A stretch of 64,000 nt of DNA. Origin: DATHZQ01 sp035458525 (lineage in GTDB: Bacteria > Actinomycetota > Acidimicrobiia > Spongiisociales > UBA5794). A model generated the notes under the pieces. That model saw only the letters and a list, made by a program, of their open reading frames with translations, did no database searches and had not been told where the DNA came from. Each line of letters starts with the position of its first letter. Position 1 is the stretch's first letter. A program made the translations under genes and the position numbers. The DNA lies in the NCBI GenBank assembly GCA_035458525.1, contig DATHZQ010000040.1, positions 12,732-76,731 on the forward strand, read 5' to 3'. Of this stretch, positions 60,040-64,000 are shown one piece after another.

Positions 60040-60432
60040 ATGGATGTCGCCGGTCTGGGGATCGATCTCGCCGAAGTGCCAAGGGTGCGTCGGCTGCTGC
60101 AGACGTACGGGGAGCGTTTCAAGGCTCGCTGCTTCACCGACCACGAGTGGGAATACGCCCACCGCTACGTCGACCCGTCGGCGCGGCTGGCAGCTCGCTT
60201 CGCCGGCAAGGAAGCCGTGATGAAGAGCCTTGGTGCCGGGTGGCGACGAATCCACTGGAAGGACATCGAGATCACCGGTGGCGGCGCACCCCGGGTCAAC
60301 CTGAGCGGTACGGCGCAACGGCGCGCCGACATGATCGGCGTGGTCCGCGTGCTGGTGACGATCACCCACACCGACGACCAGGCGATGGTGTTCGCCATGT
60401 CGTTCCGCGATTCGGCTGCTTCATCCGGCTAG
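60040..60432 (+). CDS. acpS: Holo-[acyl-carrier-protein] synthase
   Basis: A 130-residue phosphopantetheinyl transferase that activates acyl carrier protein with CoA. GLGIDLAEVPRVRRLL holds the Mg-binding Asp and FAGKEAVMKSLGAG the Glu/Lys pair. The end ITHTDDQAMVFAM is typical. ATG 60040 is the family start; the in-frame upstream sequence belongs to the frameshifted winged-helix gene and is not a fusion. Order glmS-acpS-nnr-alr is common in actinobacteria. Confidence 0.94.
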   Translation: MDVAGLGIDLAEVPRVRRLLQTYGERFKARCFTDHEWEYAHRYVDPSARLAARFAGKEAVMKSLGAGWRRIHWKDIEITGGGAPRVNLSGTAQRRADMIGVVRVLVTITHTDDQAMVFAMSFRDSAASSG

Positions 60433-60466
60433 GTACCATCCCGGACGTGCTGGAGATCTCCGTCCC

Positions 60467-61885
60467 GTGAAGCTCGTCATCACTCCCGAAGAATCGGGCC
60501 GGCTCGACGTTGCGGCCGCAGCGCGGATCGACGATCTGATGGATCGCGCCGGCTACGGCGTCCAACTGGTCGCCGCCGCCATGGGTGTGGCATATGGCGA
60601 TCGGGTCATCGTGCTGTGTGGGCCGGGGAACAACGGTGGGGATGGCTACGTTGCCGCCCGTTACCTTCGGAGGAGAGGTGTCGACGTCCGTGCGTATGCG
60701 CTCGCTGCTCCCCGAGCCGGAACGGCGGCAGAACGCGCCCTGCGAGCCACCCAGAGCGCCGGAGTGGCCGTCGCCGATTGGCGATCCGAACCTGAAGCGG
60801 CCGACCTGATCATCGACGGGCTGTTTGGCGTGGGGTTTCGTGGAGCATTCCCCGAGCAGGCGCGGGCTTGGCTCGACACCGCATCGCCCGTGCTGGCGAT
60901 CGACGTCCCGAGCGGGCTCGACGCAGCCACCGGGTCGGTCGCTGATGCTGCTTTCACGGCAGCCAGGACGGTCACGTTCCACGCGCTGAAACCGGGCCAC
61001 CTCCTCGGCGAGGGCCCGGAGCGTTGTGGTCCGGTGACGTTGGTCGACATCGGGCTCGAAGGAGGCGACCCTGCGTTGATGCTCTGCGAGGCGGAGGATG
61101 CCCCGCGGCCGGCGCGAGAGCGCAAGGCACACAAGTGGTCCGCAGGGTCCGTCGTGGTCGTCGGCGGTTCGCCGGGGTTGACGGGTGCGCCATTGCTCAC
61201 CGCACAGGCGGCGTTACACGGCGGAGCGGGGGCGGTCACGTTGATGTGTCCGGCGGAACTGCAGGGCGTCTATGCCGCCCAAGCCCCCGGCATCATGACC
61301 CGCGGCGTCGGGCGAGGAAAGCACTTCAGCGCCGCCGACGTGGATGAATGCCTCGCAGTCGCACGGCGTTTCGACGTCATGGTTGTCGGGCCCGGGCTCG
61401 GACTGGAGGTAGGTGACTTCGTGACACAGCTCGTGCTCCGCTGGCCGGGCAACCTGCTCGTCGACGCCGACGGCCTCAATGCGCTCGACGGCACCGGTGC
61501 GCTCAGGGCACGCCAGTCACCTGCGATTCTCACTCCGCACGCCGGCGAGTTCCGCCGCCTCACCTCGGCGGATCCCACGTTCGGCGCAGCCGAGGAGCTC
61601 GCCAGACGCACCGGCTCGGTGGTGCTCCTCAAGGGGAACCCGACGTTCGTCGCCGGCGGCGACGGCACGTGGGCCGTGACGTCGGGCGGTCCCGAGTTGG
61701 CCAGCATCGGAACGGGTGACGTCCTCGGCGGCCTGGTCGCGGCCTTGTGGGCGCGGGGCCTGGACGCGGCCGTGGCGGCGCGCTCCGGGGCGTACTGGCA
61801 CGGGCGGAGCGGCGAGGCGCTGGCGACCTCCGGAACGCTGACTGCGGCGGAGCTTGCGTCGACGGTGGGACGGTTTGCCTGGTGA
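60467..61885 (+). CDS. nnr: Bifunctional NAD(P)HX epimerase/dehydratase
   Basis: A 472-residue repair enzyme for hydrated NAD(P)H. The N-terminal YjeF domain (about residues 1-200) is the epimerase, with CGPGNNGGDGYVAARYL and IDVPSGLDA. The C-terminal YjeF/ribokinase-like domain (about 215-470) is the dehydratase, with LLVDADGLNAL, ILTPHAGEFRRL and SIGTGDVLGGLVAALWA. The GTG start is 34 bp after acpS. The stop overlaps alr (GTGA). Confidence 0.95.
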   Translation: MKLVITPEESGRLDVAAAARIDDLMDRAGYGVQLVAAAMGVAYGDRVIVLCGPGNNGGDGYVAARYLRRRGVDVRAYALAAPRAGTAAERALRATQSAGVAVADWRSEPEAADLIIDGLFGVGFRGAFPEQARAWLDTASPVLAIDVPSGLDAATGSVADAAFTAARTVTFHALKPGHLLGEGPERCGPVTLVDIGLEGGDPALMLCEAEDAPRPARERKAHKWSAGSVVVVGGSPGLTGAPLLTAQAALHGGAGAVTLMCPAELQGVYAAQAPGIMTRGVGRGKHFSAADVDECLAVARRFDVMVVGPGLGLEVGDFVTQLVLRWPGNLLVDADGLNALDGTGALRARQSPAILTPHAGEFRRLTSADPTFGAAEELARRTGSVVLLKGNPTFVAGGDGTWAVTSGGPELASIGTGDVLGGLVAALWARGLDAAVAARSGAYWHGRSGEALATSGTLTAAELASTVGRFAW

Positions 61886-62997
61886 GACCGACGTGGATCG
61901 AGGTCGACCTCGATGCGATACGGCACAACGTCTCGACGGTGGTCCAGATCGTCACCCCCGCGACGGTATGTGCGGTCGTCAAGGCTGACGCCTATGGCCA
62001 CGGTGACGTCCCTGTTGCCGTCGCGGCGCTCACAGCCGGCGCCGACTGCCTGGCCGTTGCCATCCCCTCCGAGGGCGTGCGCCTTCGCGAAGCCGGAATC
62101 GAAGCTCCGATCCTGTTGCTGGCCGAGCCAAGCCTCGACGACATCGAGTTGCTGGCGACCTGGCGCTTGACGCCGACGGTCTATCAGAGATCCTTTGCCG
62201 ATGCGCTCATTGCGTCCGGCGCCGACGAGCCGGTCCCGATTCACGTGAAGCTCGACACCGGCATGCACCGGGTTGGAGCGCCGTTCGCCCGTGCAATCGA
62301 GCTCGCGGCGCTTGCAAGCGACCACCCCGCGCTGGCTCTCGGCGGTGTCTGGACCCACCTCGCGGTCGCTGAGGACGATGCAGAGTTCACCGCCCGGCAG
62401 GTCGAGCGATTCGCCGGTTTCCTCGCCGAGCTGGAGGTCGATGGCATCACACCCGGTGTCCGCCATTGCGCCAACACGGCTGGTGCGCTTGCCCACCCCA
62501 GCGCTCGCTTCGACATGGTGCGTCTCGGACTCGGCATGTACGGCATGCGCCCGGCACCCTCGATCGCGCCGGATCTCGACCTGCGACCGGCGATGCGCCT
62601 CGTCTCTCACGTCTCGTACCTGCGCCGGTTCAAGGCTGGGACTCGTCTGTCGTACGGGCGCCGCCGTCCGCTGCCGCACGCGTCGACCGTCGCCACGGTT
62701 CCTGTGGGCTATGCCGACGGCGTGGCCCGCCGGCTCTCGTCGGTCGGAGGCGAAGTGCTGATTCGGGGGCAACGGTTCCCGTTCGCCGGCACGGTCACCA
62801 TGGACCAGATCGTTGTAGACGTCGGCGATGCGCCGGTCGAGGTCGGGGACGAGGTGGTGCTCCTGGGCCGGCAGGGCGATGCGGTGATCAACGCCGAGGA
62901 GTGGGCGCGGCGCCTCGACACCATCAACTACGAGATCGTGTGTGGGTTCGGGCCGCGGGTTCCGCGCCGCTATGGGGAGATCACCGGACATGGATAA
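61882..62997 (+). CDS. alr: Alanine racemase
   Basis: A 371-residue PLP enzyme making D-alanine for peptidoglycan. The PLP lysine is in VCAVVKADAYGHG near residue 37. The substrate face shows HVKLDTGMHRVG and LGMYGMRP, and the second catalytic Tyr is in RLSYGRRR. TVTMDQIVVDVG is the C-terminal beta-domain signature. GTG 61882 overlaps the nnr stop. The stop overlaps the peptidase gene by 8 bp. Confidence 0.95.
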   Translation: MRPTWIEVDLDAIRHNVSTVVQIVTPATVCAVVKADAYGHGDVPVAVAALTAGADCLAVAIPSEGVRLREAGIEAPILLLAEPSLDDIELLATWRLTPTVYQRSFADALIASGADEPVPIHVKLDTGMHRVGAPFARAIELAALASDHPALALGGVWTHLAVAEDDAEFTARQVERFAGFLAELEVDGITPGVRHCANTAGALAHPSARFDMVRLGLGMYGMRPAPSIAPDLDLRPAMRLVSHVSYLRRFKAGTRLSYGRRRPLPHASTVATVPVGYADGVARRLSSVGGEVLIRGQRFPFAGTVTMDQIVVDVGDAPVEVGDEVVLLGRQGDAVINAEEWARRLDTINYEIVCGFGPRVPRRYGEITGHG

Positions 62998-63886
62998 CGC
63001 GACGCTGACGGCCGTTGCCGGGATCGAGGTGGGTCACTGGACGAACGAGCGGGCTCGGACCGGTGTCACCGTCATGACCTTCCCCGAACCCAACGTTGCA
63101 GCGGTCGAAGCGCGCGGTGGCGCTCCAGGTTCCCGTGAGACCGCGTTGCTGGCTCCGGGCATGCGTGTGGAGGCCATTCAGGCGCTCGTGTTCGCGGGCG
63201 GATCGGCATTCGGGCTCGCCGCCGCCGACGGCGTCGTGGCACAGCTGGAAGCCGACGGGCGCGGGCATCCAACGCCGGTAGGCAGGATCCCGATCGTCCC
63301 CGCCGCCATCATCTTCGACCTCGGCGTGGGAGACCCGAATGTGCGGCCCGGACCAGTCGAAGGTGCCGCAGCCTACGAAGCGCGCACCGCGGCGCCGGTC
63401 GCCGTTGGCCCCGTCGGCGCAGGGACCGGTGCTTCCGTGGCGATCTGGCGTGGCCTCGACCATGTCCAACGCAGCGGGCTGGGCTCGTACGCCGTCGAGT
63501 GCGGCGATGCGACGGTGGCGGCACTCGTCGTGCTCAACGCGGCCGGCGACGTGTTCACGCTCGAAGGCGAACCACTCACGGGCGGCCCACTCGCACCCGG
63601 CCCGCCTGCGACGCTCCCCGGGGTCCTCGAGCAGACGACGTTGGTAGCCCTCGCCACAGACGCGAGGCTCAGTCGGACCGAGCTGAGCCGGTTGATCGTC
63701 CGCAGCCACGATGCGCTCGGAACGTGCGTTCGGCCAGCCCACACTCGGCTCGATGGCGATATCGTGTTCGCTGTGGCGTGTGGCACCGAGACCGGCGAGG
63801 TCGAGGCTTTGAGCGAGGCGGCCTATGTGGCCACCGCTCGCGCCATCGAATCTGCGTTTCGGGCCGGCAACGCGGGCCTGGCGTGA
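62990..63886 (+). CDS. P1 family peptidase (DmpA/L-aminopeptidase type)
   Basis: A 298-residue protein of the DmpA-like N-terminal-nucleophile family (peptidase family S58/P1). It has GIEVGHWTNERARTGVTVM at the start, VFAGGSAFGLAAADGV, and VRPAHTRLDGDIVFAVACG near the end. In DmpA the chain is cut before a Gly-Ser/Thr-type nucleophile. Members hydrolyse D- or beta-amino-acid peptides or amides. It overlaps both neighbours and is co-transcribed with alr, so a role near D-amino-acid or wall metabolism is possible but unproven. Confidence 0.88.
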   Translation: MDNATLTAVAGIEVGHWTNERARTGVTVMTFPEPNVAAVEARGGAPGSRETALLAPGMRVEAIQALVFAGGSAFGLAAADGVVAQLEADGRGHPTPVGRIPIVPAAIIFDLGVGDPNVRPGPVEGAAAYEARTAAPVAVGPVGAGTGASVAIWRGLDHVQRSGLGSYAVECGDATVAALVVLNAAGDVFTLEGEPLTGGPLAPGPPATLPGVLEQTTLVALATDARLSRTELSRLIVRSHDALGTCVRPAHTRLDGDIVFAVACGTETGEVEALSEAAYVATARAIESAFRAGNAGLA

Positions 63887-64000
63887 GCGTGTCGCCTGCC
63901 GCAACCCAACTCCGCGAGCTTGCGGCCCAAGCGGCCGGCTGTGTGTCCTGCCGGTTGCACGAAGGCCGGACCAATGTCGTGTTTGGTTCGGGCGCCGAAG
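63883..64000 (+). CDS. Uracil-DNA glycosylase, family 4-like, N-terminal part
   Basis: Only the first 39 codons are in the window. LRELAAQAAGCVSCRLHEGRTNVVFGSG matches the N-terminus of family-4 (thermostable, Fe-S) uracil-DNA glycosylases: two of the four cluster Cys in CVSC and the RTNVVFGSG strand that leads to the active site. The enzyme removes uracil from DNA. The GTG start overlaps the peptidase stop by 4 bp. The rest lies beyond position 64000. Confidence 0.88.
   Translation, partial: MSVSPAATQLRELAAQAAGCVSCRLHEGRTNVVFGSGAE

Noticed and set aside
58840..60432. Single 530-residue open frame joining a winged-helix protein to AcpS
   Set aside because: The winged-helix C-terminus with its own stop is found in another frame after removing one base, and AcpS has a normal ATG start. 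The fusion is best explained by a frameshift.

Overview
The window is high-GC DNA with dense, mostly ATG/GTG-started, overlapping genes. The gene order (rpsL-rpsG-fusA, the S10/spc/alpha ribosomal superoperon, rplQ, truA-rplM-rpsI-glmM-glmS-acpS-nnr-alr) indicates an actinobacterium. A deep lineage such as the Acidimicrobiia is my best guess. I infer this from gene content and style, not from a 16S sequence, because no rRNA or tRNA gene is visible here.

Region 1 (1-3050) holds the end of a molybdopterin oxidoreductase, two inverted copies of a two-hairpin repeat, a GNAT acetyltransferase, a 5'-truncated penicillin-acylase remnant and a small site-2 protease. Region 2 (3050-23180) is a carbohydrate-catabolism locus. 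A HutC/NagR-type GntR repressor and a ROK kinase are read rightward. Divergently, a run of about 15 leftward genes encodes an SIS-domain protein, a ROK repressor, a ribose-type ABC transporter, a Gfo/Idh/MocA oxidoreductase, a sugar-phosphate-isomerase-like TIM barrel, an FAD oxidoreductase, a phosphotriesterase-family hydrolase, two dehydrogenases, an epimerase-like DUF4432 protein and a MetE-core protein. At the far end a second Gfo/Idh/MocA oxidoreductase and a NagB-like deaminase run rightward. Near-identical DasR/NagR-like palindromes lie in front of the repressor/SIS pair and, 17 kb away, in front of the Gfo/NagB pair. This suggests one amino-sugar-responsive regulon whose substrate I cannot name.

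Region 3 (23300-48560) is the translation superoperon: rpsL, rpsG and fusA; then rpsJ through rplO; then secY, adk and map; then infA, rpmJ, rpsM, rpsK, rpsD, rpoA and rplQ. tuf is absent after fusA, where a secreted SGNH hydrolase sits instead. An accessory block (GyrI-like protein, frameshifted GNAT, esterase, ATP-grasp, esterase) splits map from infA. L4 and S3 carry long Ala/Glu-rich C-terminal tails that end almost identically.

Region 4 (48580-64000) begins with accessory surface genes: a 927-residue LPTTG-anchored repeat protein, a Nudix hydrolase, a DUF4097-like lipoprotein and a YIP1-like membrane protein. It then returns to conserved genes: truA, rplM, rpsI, glmM and glmS. The glmS leader folds as a clear glmS self-cleaving ribozyme. 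A degraded AHSA1 gene and a frameshifted winged-helix gene follow, then acpS, nnr, alr, a P1-family peptidase and the start of a family-4 uracil-DNA glycosylase.

Glucosamine metabolism recurs in the window: GlmM makes glucosamine-1-phosphate from glucosamine-6-phosphate, GlmS makes glucosamine-6-phosphate under ribozyme feedback, and a NagR-like regulon with a NagB-like enzyme probably handles an amino sugar in catabolism.
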